A DNA stretch of 64,000 nt from Paenibacillus sp. FSL H8-0079 (GTDB taxonomy: Bacteria; Bacillota; Bacilli; Paenibacillales; Paenibacillaceae): positions 3,224,001 to 3,288,000 of the forward strand of contig NZ_CP150300.1 of assembly GCF_037991315.1 (NCBI RefSeq), read 5' to 3'. Positions 8,470 to 16,474 of this stretch are shown here, one piece after another (positions within the stretch are counted from its first letter, which is position 1; every line of letters starts with the position of its first letter). Under the pieces are notes generated by a model. That model had not been told where the DNA came from. It did no database searches and worked only from the letters and a program-made list of their open reading frames with translations. Made by a program: the position numbers and the translations under genes.

Positions 8470-10794
8470 TTATTTTGATCCAGACTTGGTGTTGGCATGC
8501 TCTTCAGCATGAAGGGAAGCAATCAGCTTCTCGCCTTCAACATCCAGGTTCGGCAGAATGCGATCCAGCCATTTCGGAAGTGCCCAAGCTTTGTCTCCGA
8601 AAATAGCCATGATGGCAGGGACCAAGCCCATGCGGATGATGAAAGCATCAATCAGAATACCTACCGCCAAGGTGAAACCAATCTGCTTGATCATGACATC
8701 ATCGGTGAAGATGAATCCTGCGAATACAGAGACCATGATCACCGCTGCGGCAACGACCACACGACTTACCTGGTTGTACCCATGAACGACGGATTCGGTT
8801 CCGCGTTGACCATGAACATAAGATTCCCGCATGGAACTAACCAGGAAGACCTGATAGTCCATCGCGAGGCCGTACAGGATACCTGTCACGATAATCGGCA
8901 TAAAGCTCAGCAGCGGGCCACCGGTATCGAAACCAAAGAGCGAATGCAACCAGCCCCATTGGAATACAGCAGTCGTGATTCCGAATGTAGCCAGGATACT
9001 AAGCAGGAAACCAATCGTTGCTTTGATAGGAACGATGATCGAACGGAATACGAGTAACAGGATGATCAGTGACAACAGGATGATAATGCCTACATAAATT
9101 GGGAACACCTGCGCCAGTTTGGCGGACATATCGATGTTAACAGCTGTAAGTCCAGTAACCCCAAGCTTCACATCATAGGTCTGTGCGATACCGGAATCAG
9201 CCGAGCGCAGATCAGTGACCAGTGTTTTAGTGAGAGCATCGTTAGGACCCGTTTTTGGAATGAGACTAAAGATAGCCAAATCTTCTGTCATCCCAAGCGG
9301 TGTAACCTGTGCAACGTTGTTTTGACCTTGAAGCTCCATCACCAGACCACCCAAGAGTTCAGGGGTAACTTTTGCGGAAGATTGATTAGGCTCTGCGACC
9401 AGAATAAGTGGTCCGTTGAATCCTTCTCCGAAACCTTCCGAGATGGCATCATAGCTCTGTCTTGCGTCCGTATCGAGATTCGCTGAGGAAGCACCAGGGA
9501 TACCCATTTCCATTTTCGCGATCGGTGTCGCCGCAAAACCAAGAATGACGATGATGGCGATAATGGTAGCCCAACGATTCTTGATAACGAATTTCACCCA
9601 TTTATCCGCGACTCCGTTGCTAGCGGCTTTAGGCTGTTTCGCGCTCTTTTCACGAGCTTTGGCGGAACAGATGCGTTCTCCTACCAATCCCAGTAAAGCT
9701 GGCAGCAGGGTTAAAGCAACGAATACGTTAATGAGCACGGTGGCAGCTGCGACCAAAGCCATCGTAGACAAGAATGTAAGACCGATGACAAGCATACCGC
9801 ACAGTGCAATAATGACGGTTAATCCGGCAAAAAATACTGCACTGCCCGATGTGCCAATGGCTCTTGCTGTTGCTTCTTTTGCACTCAAGCCTTGATCAAT
9901 AATCATTCGACGCTGGCGATTGACAATGAAGAGCGCATAGTCGATTCCGACAGCCAATCCAACCATGAGAGCCAGTACGGAAGTGACACTAGGCATTTCA
10001 ATGAATTTGGAGATTGAGAACGCACCACCAACTCCAATAGCAACACCGAGTAGTGCTGTGATCAGAGGCAGACCTGCTGCAACGACTGATCCAAGAGTGA
10101 TCAGCAATACAATGACAGCAATGACCAGTCCGACAATCTCTGCCGAGCCGACTCCAATCGATACGGTTTTGAGTGTTTCGCCAGGCAACACCGTAATATT
10201 AGTTCCTTGCTCTACTGTCATAACGGACTGAATAACGGAATCAAATACATCTTGCGTGATGGCAGACTGTTCAATTGTAAATTGGAACTGGAACAGTGCA
10301 ATACTGCCGTCCGAAGAGATCAGCATGCCAGGTACAGGAACGCCATCCACCATCAAAGGTCCATAAGGAGGGGGCGTGGTTGTTGCGGATTGCGCCATAT
10401 CAGTAGCCTGAGCATTCTGAGCCATTTCCGCGGTAGCTCCCGAATTACCCGCTTCAGCTGCGTAGTCCGCAGGGTTAATGACTTTGTCTAATCCGTAAAC
10501 TTCATTAATACCTTTCATCATGGCTGCCAAACGTTCAGGCGTATCCAACCGCTCGTTGTCTGGTGCTTTGAAGACAACACTTCCTTGACCGCCGGAGGCG
10601 GCTGGCAGTTCTTTTGCCAATTGATCCAGAACCTTCTGTGACTCTGTGCCTTCAATCTTCATTTCAGAACTGATGTGAATACCATTGATGCTGATCATGG
10701 AGATGACAATTCCCAGAATTAAAACCCAGCCAATGATGAAGGTTACAGGTTTGCTAAAAGCGGTTTTCCCCACTCTGTATAATAATGTAGACAT
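8470..10794 (-). CDS. MMPL/RND-family exporter
   Basis: Large inner-membrane RND exporter of the MMPL (YdfJ-like) type, 774 aa. There are two copies of a fold with one N-terminal TM, an extracytoplasmic domain and a bundle of TMs. TM bundle 1 carries LMVGLAVGIDYALFIVNRQRR, and bundle 2 carries GILYGLAMDYQVFLVSSMRE; the Asp-Tyr pairs in these helices are the proton-relay positions of the family. The first extracytoplasmic loop is rich in Ala, Thr and Pro. It lies 20 bp downstream of a TetR gene in the same direction, so the regulator and pump form one operon. The substrate is unknown; relatives export lipids, surfactants or drugs. Confidence 0.93.
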   Translation of the reverse strand: MSTLLYRVGKTAFSKPVTFIIGWVLILGIVISMISINGIHISSEMKIEGTESQKVLDQLAKELPAASGGQGSVVFKAPDNERLDTPERLAAMMKGINEVYGLDKVINPADYAAEAGNSGATAEMAQNAQATDMAQSATTTPPPYGPLMVDGVPVPGMLISSDGSIALFQFQFTIEQSAITQDVFDSVIQSVMTVEQGTNITVLPGETLKTVSIGVGSAEIVGLVIAVIVLLITLGSVVAAGLPLITALLGVAIGVGGAFSISKFIEMPSVTSVLALMVGLAVGIDYALFIVNRQRRMIIDQGLSAKEATARAIGTSGSAVFFAGLTVIIALCGMLVIGLTFLSTMALVAAATVLINVFVALTLLPALLGLVGERICSAKAREKSAKQPKAASNGVADKWVKFVIKNRWATIIAIIVILGFAATPIAKMEMGIPGASSANLDTDARQSYDAISEGFGEGFNGPLILVAEPNQSSAKVTPELLGGLVMELQGQNNVAQVTPLGMTEDLAIFSLIPKTGPNDALTKTLVTDLRSADSGIAQTYDVKLGVTGLTAVNIDMSAKLAQVFPIYVGIIILLSLIILLLVFRSIIVPIKATIGFLLSILATFGITTAVFQWGWLHSLFGFDTGGPLLSFMPIIVTGILYGLAMDYQVFLVSSMRESYVHGQRGTESVVHGYNQVSRVVVAAAVIMVSVFAGFIFTDDVMIKQIGFTLAVGILIDAFIIRMGLVPAIMAIFGDKAWALPKWLDRILPNLDVEGEKLIASLHAEEHANTKSGSK

Positions 10795-10814
10795 TTCTCT
10801 ATTTTACACTCCCT

Positions 10815-11462
10815 CTAAGATGAATGTGGATGGTTAGCTTGTTCGAATCCTGTTCGCAAATGAGCAAACATGGTTTCTAAAAATTGATCGAACGTTACAG
10901 CACCGGGCTTGGTATCTTCAGTAATGACTTGTCCAGGCAGCAATACATTGAGTCTTCCATCAATTAATGGAAGTATGGTGCCGTACATTGCATTAATTAG
11001 AAGATAAGTATAAATCTCGTCATGCTTTCCGTTAGATAAGTCTAATAAAGTCTCTTGTGCCTGCGTCTGCATTCGGTGCATGGCTCCAAGGTAATGCGGT
11101 TCAAGCACGGGATAGGTCTGTGATAGCGATAGCAGCTGATGTAGTCTTCCTATTAGTTCTGTTGTAAGCTGCATCTTGATCAGGTCATACAGTACGTCAA
11201 GCAAGGAGACATTCTCGGGCATTTCGGTAAGTAAAGCTTCGAGTTCCGTTGTATTCTGAACGGATGTTGCACCTCTTGCTACGGCTTCTTCTTTACATGT
11301 GAAGTAGTTTGCAAATGTTCTACGTGAACACCCCACCTGATGCACGATATCTTCCACCGTAAAGCCATCAAGGCCATGTTCAAGGGTAAGTTCAAATGCA
11401 GCAACAGCAAGCGCTCTTTCAGTTGCTTCTTTTTTCAAATGTCGCAAGTTTCGTTTGATCAT
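10815..11462 (-). CDS. TetR-family regulator of the MMPL operon
   Basis: Repressor-type regulator, 215 aa. The N-terminal HTH is FTVEDIVHQVGCSRRTFANYF (about residues 35-55), with F-A-N-Y-F in place of the commoner F-Y-x-H-F. The C-terminal ligand domain is not specific. ATG start with GCGGAG upstream. First gene of a two-gene operon with the MMPL exporter. Its promoter carries an inverted repeat covering the -35 box, so autoregulation of the pump operon is likely. Confidence 0.9.
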   Translation of the reverse strand: MIKRNLRHLKKEATERALAVAAFELTLEHGLDGFTVEDIVHQVGCSRRTFANYFTCKEEAVARGATSVQNTTELEALLTEMPENVSLLDVLYDLIKMQLTTELIGRLHQLLSLSQTYPVLEPHYLGAMHRMQTQAQETLLDLSNGKHDEIYTYLLINAMYGTILPLIDGRLNVLLPGQVITEDTKPGAVTFDQFLETMFAHLRTGFEQANHPHSS

Positions 11463-11558
11463 TATTCTCCGCTTATGCGTTCACCTCCAGCGTCAATGAG
11501 TATGGTGTAATTATGTTTATGATGAGCATACATACTAAGCATGCACGTTGTGAGGTTT

Positions 11559-11590
11559 ATCATATCAACAATTTGCCCAATGTGCAAATT
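11559..11590 (-). promoter_or_regulatory. Promoter and TetR-type operator for the MMPL operon
   Basis: On the minus strand: -35 TTGCAC, 17-bp spacer, -10 TATGAT (plus-strand positions 11582-11587 and 11559-11564). The inverted repeat AATTTGC-N7-GCAAATT (11570-11590) covers the -35 box and half the spacer. A further half-site TGTGCAATT lies at 11598. Overlap of operator and promoter fits repression by the TetR encoded 97 bp downstream. Confidence 0.65.
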
Positions 11591-11698
11591 TACTCATTGT
11601 GCAATTATTTTAATGTGACGAACATACTTCGAATGAAAGCTTCAACTCCAAGGGAATGAATGTTAAAATCAGAGAAAAACCTGGGGCGATGACGGGAC

Positions 11699-12592
11699 AT
11701 GAGTAGTCGTAAACAAAGTTTATTGGAAACAGCACTTGCACTATTTTTAGAGTATAGCTATGCAAATACAACAATCCAGATGATTCTGGATCAATCGGGT
11801 GTATCCAAAGGCACATTCTACAAATTCTTCAGTTCGAAAGAAGACTGTTTATATTCAATTATTGATCAGCGTATGCAAGAGGATGTTTTCATTCGTAAAG
11901 AGCTTGAGCAAAATCATTACACATCGGATTATGACTTGCTCGTAGATCAGATTGCGATTCCTATGTCTGTACCTAATAAAGAGCGAGTCTGGGAATTATA
12001 TTGGACGGGCTTTTACTCCGGTGAGATCAACTCAGCGAAACTAGCTACAGTTCAGCTAAATTGGCTGTCTACACGCTTGATTCAGGTGTACGGGAAGGAC
12101 ATCAGCTTGTACGCCAACGAAGGCGCCATATTGTGCTATGGCATATTACATCAGATTGCCAACACTTCGAGAAGTCTAAATACGCAAAAACCGGTATGGA
12201 GCGAAGTGGTTCCCAAAGTATTAACGTACATTGAAGTGATATTAAGAACCATGCATCAGAGAAATGAACATATTTTTGACTTTCAGTCTCTCTATTTCCT
12301 GAATGCGGACGAGCGTAACCGTGATATGGGACGGGGTATTGATACTCTGTTGGAGGAATTGGAAGAGTTCAACAAGCGTGTTCATAAATCCAAGGAATCT
12401 GCACCATTGAAGCAACTTTCCAAAGGGCTTTTGGCGCTTTTACAGGATAAAGAGGATTTAAATATTCCCGTAATCGAAGTTGTACTTCAAGCATTTCACA
12501 AAGAGTACAAATCCAGTGCTTTTCAAGCAGAAGCCAATAGACTCACTGAAGCTTGCTGGTGGTTTTTGGAACTGGTGAAACAACGTCATTAA
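11699..12592 (+). CDS. TetR-family regulator, long C-terminal domain
   Basis: 297 aa, longer than a usual TetR protein (about 190-220). The HTH at residues 20-45 is clear (TTIQMILDQSGVSKGTFYKFF). The remaining 250 residues are helical and of no recognised ligand class. ATG start with only a weak GGGGCG/ACGGG upstream. It is divergent from the MMPL operon and upstream of the P450 gene in the same direction, separated by a terminator and a promoter region with two inverted repeats. It may control the P450, itself or the MMPL genes. Confidence 0.88.
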   Translation: MSSRKQSLLETALALFLEYSYANTTIQMILDQSGVSKGTFYKFFSSKEDCLYSIIDQRMQEDVFIRKELEQNHYTSDYDLLVDQIAIPMSVPNKERVWELYWTGFYSGEINSAKLATVQLNWLSTRLIQVYGKDISLYANEGAILCYGILHQIANTSRSLNTQKPVWSEVVPKVLTYIEVILRTMHQRNEHIFDFQSLYFLNADERNRDMGRGIDTLLEELEEFNKRVHKSKESAPLKQLSKGLLALLQDKEDLNIPVIEVVLQAFHKEYKSSAFQAEANRLTEACWWFLELVKQRH

Positions 12593-12597
12593 TATGG

Positions 12598-12627
12598 GGT
12601 TGGCTTAAATGCCGACCTCTTTTTTTA
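12598..12627 (+). terminator. Intrinsic terminator after the long TetR gene
   Basis: Stem GGTTGGC/GCCGACC (one G.T pair) with a TTAAAT loop, followed by TCT and seven T. Confidence 0.88.
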
Positions 12628-12641
12628 TGATTTTTATACTT

Positions 12642-12683
12642 GGAATTATCTTGATTATACTAATCGTATATTAGGATAATTCC
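12642..12683. promoter_or_regulatory. 42-bp interrupted palindrome upstream of P450
   Basis: Outer arms GGAATTATC/GATAATTCC are perfect 9-bp inverted repeats, and the symmetry continues imperfectly towards the centre. It lies 40 bp upstream of the -35 box of the P450 promoter. There is no T-run, so it is not a terminator; it is more likely an operator or activator site. Confidence 0.5.
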
Positions 12684-12721
12684 TGTATAACAGTTGTTTA
12701 CTGCCGTTTAATCTAGTGGAT

Positions 12722-12751
12722 TTGAAATTAAATATACGAGTAGTATATAAT
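12722..12751 (+). promoter_or_regulatory. P450 promoter with overlapping inverted repeat
   Basis: -35 TTGAAA (12722-12727), 18-bp spacer, -10 TATAAT (12746-12751). The inverted repeat ATATAC-GAGTA-GTATAT (12732-12748) fills the spacer and overlaps the -10 box, a placement typical of TetR operators. Confidence 0.6.
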
Positions 12752-12810
12752 TGGAATGAACATATATTTCCATAGATTTGAAATAACTTCACTTCGAAAG
12801 GAAGATTTTT

Positions 12811-14070
12811 ATGAATCATTCGAATAACCAGACATCAGAAAAAGCAGAATTTAATTTGTTTAGCGAAGAAAATAGTAAAGATCCATTTGCCATGTTTGCA
12901 CAGATGCGTTCCAAAGGCTCCGTTGTACCTATCCCTAATCCGATGGGTGGTGCAGGGCAAACCTGGATTGTAACTCGAATGGACATTGCCATGGAAGTGT
13001 TGAAAGATCATTCTCGATTTACAGTAGATATGAACTCTATTGATAGTGGGAATGATATTCGAAAGAATCTCTCAGGTGAGCTTGGTTCATCGGAACCCCA
13101 GACCTTTTTTACCGGAAAGTCGATGCTCTTTGTCGATGAACCGGATCACCGAAGACTGCGAAGCCTAGTGTCCAAAGCGTTCACTCCAAGATATATGGAA
13201 AGTCTGCGTCCACGCGTCCAGGAAATTGCCGATGAATTAATTGACCAATTTGAAGGAAAGGGAGAGATGGATCTTGTAAAAGACTATGCCTATCCTTTCC
13301 CAATCAACGTTATTTCCGAGATGCTGGGTATACCTCTGGAAGACCGACCTCAGATCCATGTATGGTCTGAAGCTATTGCGAAAGGTCTTGGTTTTGGTAA
13401 ACAGGACCCTGCAGTAGCGCAGCACTTGCGAGCATTCGCAGAGTACACCTCACAGCTTGTGGCGAACAAACGAGTAGAACCCTCAGATGACCTCATCAGT
13501 CAATTAATTGCCATTGAGGAGGAGGGAGATCGATTGAATGAAGATGAATTAATATCCATGATCACGTTATTGATATTTGCTGGACATGAGACAACTTCCA
13601 ATCTGATTGCAACCGGTTCTTATCTTCTTCTGACCCATCCCGAACAACTGGAACAACTGAAACAAGATCTGAATCTGGTTCCTTCTGCGGTGGAGGAGTT
13701 GTTACGTTATAATGGACCCGCCACTTCTTCTGGTCCTCGTTATGCAACACAGGACACGGAACTGGATGGACAATCGATTCAAAAGGGAGATGTTGTGATT
13801 CCTCTATTGAAATCAGCGAACAGGGACGAGCACCAATTTACTGATCCGGAAGAATTGCATATTGAACGAAAAATAAAACGGCATTTGGCCTTTGGCCATG
13901 GTATTCATATGTGTCTTGGCGCTCCACTTGCGCGTGTGGAGGGGGACGTGGCGTTTACTACGCTTTTACGTCGGCTACCCGATCTTCAGCTCCGTGTTCC
14001 TCAGGAAGAGATTCATTGGCATGCCGCTTTGTCATCACAGGGACTGGCAGCTTTGCCAGTGAAATTTTAA
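12811..14070 (+). CDS. Cytochrome P450 (CYP107-like)
   Basis: Soluble bacterial P450 monooxygenase, 419 aa. The oxygen-binding I-helix motif FAGHETTS spans residues 256-263. The ExxR motif of the K-helix is not cleanly placed by eye; EELLRY lies in the expected region (about 298). The heme loop FGHGIHMCLG has the axial Cys368. It would need ferredoxin and a reductase encoded elsewhere. AAAGGAAG lies 9 bp before the ATG. Known CYP107-type enzymes hydroxylate fatty acids, macrolides or other secondary metabolites. No biosynthetic cluster is adjacent, and the TetR upstream suggests a detoxification or inducible oxidation role. Confidence 0.93.
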   Translation: MNHSNNQTSEKAEFNLFSEENSKDPFAMFAQMRSKGSVVPIPNPMGGAGQTWIVTRMDIAMEVLKDHSRFTVDMNSIDSGNDIRKNLSGELGSSEPQTFFTGKSMLFVDEPDHRRLRSLVSKAFTPRYMESLRPRVQEIADELIDQFEGKGEMDLVKDYAYPFPINVISEMLGIPLEDRPQIHVWSEAIAKGLGFGKQDPAVAQHLRAFAEYTSQLVANKRVEPSDDLISQLIAIEEEGDRLNEDELISMITLLIFAGHETTSNLIATGSYLLLTHPEQLEQLKQDLNLVPSAVEELLRYNGPATSSGPRYATQDTELDGQSIQKGDVVIPLLKSANRDEHQFTDPEELHIERKIKRHLAFGHGIHMCLGAPLARVEGDVAFTTLLRRLPDLQLRVPQEEIHWHAALSSQGLAALPVKF

Positions 14071-14093
14071 TAGATAACTTAGTGTGACCCACT

Positions 14094-14124
14094 AGAGTAT
14101 GACGAATTTTCGTCATACTCTTTA
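14094..14124 (+). terminator. Intrinsic terminator after P450
   Basis: Perfect 12-bp stem AGAGTATGACGA/TCGTCATACTCT with a 4-nt loop, followed by TTTATT. Confidence 0.88.
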
Positions 14125-14234
14125 TTGGTAATGATGATAGAATGGAATGAACAAGAAACATGTTAATGGATTGAACACTGCTTAATGTAAAAGATAAAGT
14201 GGGGTACATAATTTTTGTTGTGGAGGTAAACCTT

Positions 14235-14723
14235 ATGAATAAAGATGAACAATTCATGCATAAAGCGATTGAAATTGCTCTACAAGCTCGCAAAGAAGGA
14301 AACGAACCATTCGGAGCCATTCTGGTGAAAAATGGAGAGGTCGTCATGATTGGGGAAAATAAAATCAATACTTTTTGTGATCCCACACATCATGCAGAAA
14401 TCGGACTTATCCGAAAGTATTGTTCCGAACACCATGTGTTTGACCTGAGCGAGTACACCCTGTATACAAGTTGTGAACCGTGTGTGATGTGTTCCGGTGC
14501 CATGGTTTGGTCGAATCTGGGGAGACTGGTGTATAGCGTATCCCATGATCAATTAGCGAAAATCGCTGGCGGCAACATCATGATCTCGTGTGAAGAAGTA
14601 TTCGATAAAAGTCCTCAAAAGCCTGAAGTAGTGGGTGAATTGCTTAACGCAGAAGGATTAAAAGTATTCGAAGGATATCAATTTCATTCCGAGTCCTCAT
14701 CTGAACAAAAAATATATTTTTAA
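14235..14723 (+). CDS. Nucleoside deaminase (cytidine/guanine deaminase superfamily)
   Basis: Zinc hydrolase, 162 aa. The zinc and catalytic signature is complete: H53-A-E55 (THHAEIGLI) and P82-C83-x-x-C86 (TSCEPCVMCSGAM). The start is the ATG at 14235 with GTGGAGGT 7 bp upstream; the frame is open 36 bp earlier without support. Length and motif fit guanine deaminase or a generic nucleoside deaminase better than TadA, and no tRNA-binding C-terminal helix can be judged by eye. The substrate is uncertain. It stands alone between the P450 and a long leader region. Confidence 0.9.
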   Translation: MNKDEQFMHKAIEIALQARKEGNEPFGAILVKNGEVVMIGENKINTFCDPTHHAEIGLIRKYCSEHHVFDLSEYTLYTSCEPCVMCSGAMVWSNLGRLVYSVSHDQLAKIAGGNIMISCEEVFDKSPQKPEVVGELLNAEGLKVFEGYQFHSESSSEQKIYF

Positions 14724-15002
14724 TTATTGCTTGATTTTTTTTTCAACGTCTGATAGTGTAAGACCTGTGATTTTGGGAAGTTGATTTATCAATATTAATT
14801 AGAGCTTTCCAGCAGATAATTTTGACCACTTCTTCAAGAAGTTAAGGCCATACGGACAGCCGGGTCAAACGCCGATTGGCAACTTATGTTGCTTTATTGA
14901 TTGAGTTCAAAGCTCAAATTTTATAAGTTGGTTACTTTACAACCAGTGCAATTGCACATCAACTTGTGAAACGGTCAATAAGAGTGGTAAAGGCGAATTA
15001 TT
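14724..15002. other. Gene-free stretch with several hairpins, possible remnant
   Basis: No credible gene. Visible structure: ACTTC/GAAGT around 14827-14841 (a 15-bp near-perfect palindrome), TTGAG/CTCAA at 14901-14917, and a branched fold AAGTTG (14925-14930) closing to CAACTT (14960-14965) that contains the palindrome GTGCAATTGCAC (14946-14957). A 33-codon stretch without stops (14803-14901, plus strand) may be a decayed coding remnant, but I do not recognise it. There is no clear terminator for the deaminase. Confidence 0.4.
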
Positions 15003-15117
15003 TGCTATATAGACTCTGATCCAGTATTGATATACATGAAGGAGCTTTCCGCCAAAGGAATTCTTATGAATTTTATTTGGTCATGGAGACTTCACGTCTT
15101 TTTATGATGTATATCAA
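15003..15117 (+). promoter_or_regulatory. Riboswitch-like structured leader of the polyamine genes
   Basis: An extended -10 element TG-C-TATATA lies at 15003-15011. About 10 nt downstream of the implied start, an 11-bp perfect stem TTGATATACAT (15027-15037) / ATGTATATCAA (15107-15117) closes a 69-nt domain. Inside are AATTC-TTAT-GAATT (15059-15072), or alternatively TTCC/GGAA (15047-15060), and a long arm from 15082 to 15106 (CAT/ATG plus GGAGAC/GTCTTT, loop TTCAC) that stacks directly on the closing stem. A strong terminator begins 3 nt later and the first start codon lies 117 nt after the domain. The layout is that of a transcription-attenuating aptamer. It does not match a riboswitch class I can recall. 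The ligand is unknown; a polyamine or precursor is a guess from the genes. Confidence 0.5.
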
Positions 15118-15120
15118 CAA

Positions 15121-15169
15121 GCAAGTGTGATGATGCGCGATTGCGGGCATTTTTCACCTTGCTTTTTTT
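15121..15169 (+). terminator. Strong terminator inside the polyamine-gene leader
   Basis: Nested stem: GCAAG/CTTGC, GTGA/TCAC, ATGC/GCAT and CG/CG, with a bulged T, a G.G mismatch and an ATTG loop, followed by seven T (15163-15169). It lies 66 bp before the dehydrogenase start with no clear promoter in between, so readthrough control is likely. Confidence 0.75.
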
Positions 15170-15234
15170 GTTGTCTTGTTGTCACCGTATTAATCCAATT
15201 AAAAAAAATACATATTGGGATAGGAGAATGTAAA

Positions 15235-16473
15235 ATGGGAAAAGCACTAATCATCGGCGCCGGCGGCGTTGCTTCCGTGGCAGTACACAAATGCGTTCAA
15301 AACAGCGAAGTTTTTGAGGAAATCTGCATCGCGAGTCGTACGAAATCGAAATGTGATGAACTCAAAGCCAAGCTGGACGGCGGAAAAACTAAAATTACAA
15401 CAGCACAAGTAGATGCTGATAATGTTGACGAACTGATCGCTTTGATCAACGAAGTTAAACCGGATATCGTTATGAACCTGGCTTTGCCGTATCAAGATCT
15501 GACAATCATGGATGCTTGCCTTGCAACTAAAACAAATTACATGGACACAGCGAACTATGAGCCACATGATACAGCGAAGTTCGAATACAGCTGGCAATGG
15601 GATTACAAAGAGCGTTTTGAAAAAGCAGGCATCACTGCATTGCTCGGTAGTGGATTTGACCCAGGCGTGACTGGCGTATTCTCCGCTTATGCCCTGAAGC
15701 ACTACTTTGACGAAATTGAGTACATCGACATTCTGGACTGCAATGGCGGCGACCATGGCTATCCGTTCGCAACCAACTTCAACCCTGAGATCAACATTCG
15801 CGAAGTATCTGCAAACGGAAGATACTGGGAAAATGGTGAATGGATCGAAACGAAACCGATGGAAATCAAACGTGTCTACGACTTCAAAGAAGTTGGCGAG
15901 AAAGACATGTACCTGTTGTACCATGAGGAACTGGAATCTTTGGCTAAAAACATGCCAGGTCTGAAACGCATTCGTTTCTTCATGACATTTGGTCAAAGCT
16001 ACCTGACTCACTTGAAAGCACTTGAAAATGTAGGCATGACTTCAATCGAGCCTATCGAATATGAAGGAAAACAAATTATTCCATTGCAATTCCTGAAAGC
16101 AGTACTGCCAGATCCTGCATCCCTTGGACCACGTACTGTAGGTAAAACGAACATCGGTTGTATTTTCAAAGGTAAAAAAGATGGTCAAGACAAAACATAT
16201 TATGTTTACAATATCTGTGATCACCAAGAGTGCTACAAAGAAGTTGGTTCCCAAGCGATCTCGTACACCACAGGCGTTCCAGCTATGATTGGTGCGGCAA
16301 TGGTCATGACAGGCAAATGGAACAAACCAGGCGTATACAATGTAGAAGAGTTCAACCCAGATCCATTCATGGAAGAGTTGAACAAATGGGGCCTCCCATG
16401 GGTAGAAGACTTCAACCCGGTACTCGTTGATGAGCTGCCAGAAGAAGTTAAAGAATCGGAGCTTGTTCGTTAA
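15235..16473 (+). CDS. Carboxynorspermidine/carboxyspermidine dehydrogenase
   Basis: NADPH-dependent enzyme of the saccharopine dehydrogenase superfamily, 412 aa. It condenses a diamine (putrescine or diaminopropane) with aspartate semialdehyde and reduces the product to carboxyspermidine or carboxynorspermidine. The Rossmann motif GAGGVA is at residues 8-13, and the family signature GSGFDPGVTGVFSAYAL is intact. The start is the ATG at 15235 with ATAGGAG 8 bp upstream; the open frame before it runs through the leader terminator and is not coding. nspC follows one base after its stop, so the two are translationally coupled. This route replaces the SpeE spermidine synthase route of Bacillus subtilis. 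Confidence 0.93.
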   Translation: MGKALIIGAGGVASVAVHKCVQNSEVFEEICIASRTKSKCDELKAKLDGGKTKITTAQVDADNVDELIALINEVKPDIVMNLALPYQDLTIMDACLATKTNYMDTANYEPHDTAKFEYSWQWDYKERFEKAGITALLGSGFDPGVTGVFSAYALKHYFDEIEYIDILDCNGGDHGYPFATNFNPEINIREVSANGRYWENGEWIETKPMEIKRVYDFKEVGEKDMYLLYHEELESLAKNMPGLKRIRFFMTFGQSYLTHLKALENVGMTSIEPIEYEGKQIIPLQFLKAVLPDPASLGPRTVGKTNIGCIFKGKKDGQDKTYYVYNICDHQECYKEVGSQAISYTTGVPAMIGAAMVMTGKWNKPGVYNVEEFNPDPFMEELNKWGLPWVEDFNPVLVDELPEEVKESELVR

Positions 16474-16474
16474 A

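Noticed and set aside
8497..9057. 186-codon plus-strand frame opposite the MMPL exporter
   Set aside because: His/Asp/Arg-rich shadow without a binding site; the opposite strand holds a complete exporter.
15127..15234. N-terminal extension of the dehydrogenase frame
   Set aside because: It runs through a nested hairpin and seven T, lacks a binding site, and the Rossmann motif of the family starts 7 residues after the ATG at 15235.
15247..16011. 254-codon open frame on the minus strand
   Set aside because: It lies wholly opposite the carboxynorspermidine dehydrogenase and is Cys/Phe/Val-rich with no binding site; a shadow of strong codon bias on the other strand.
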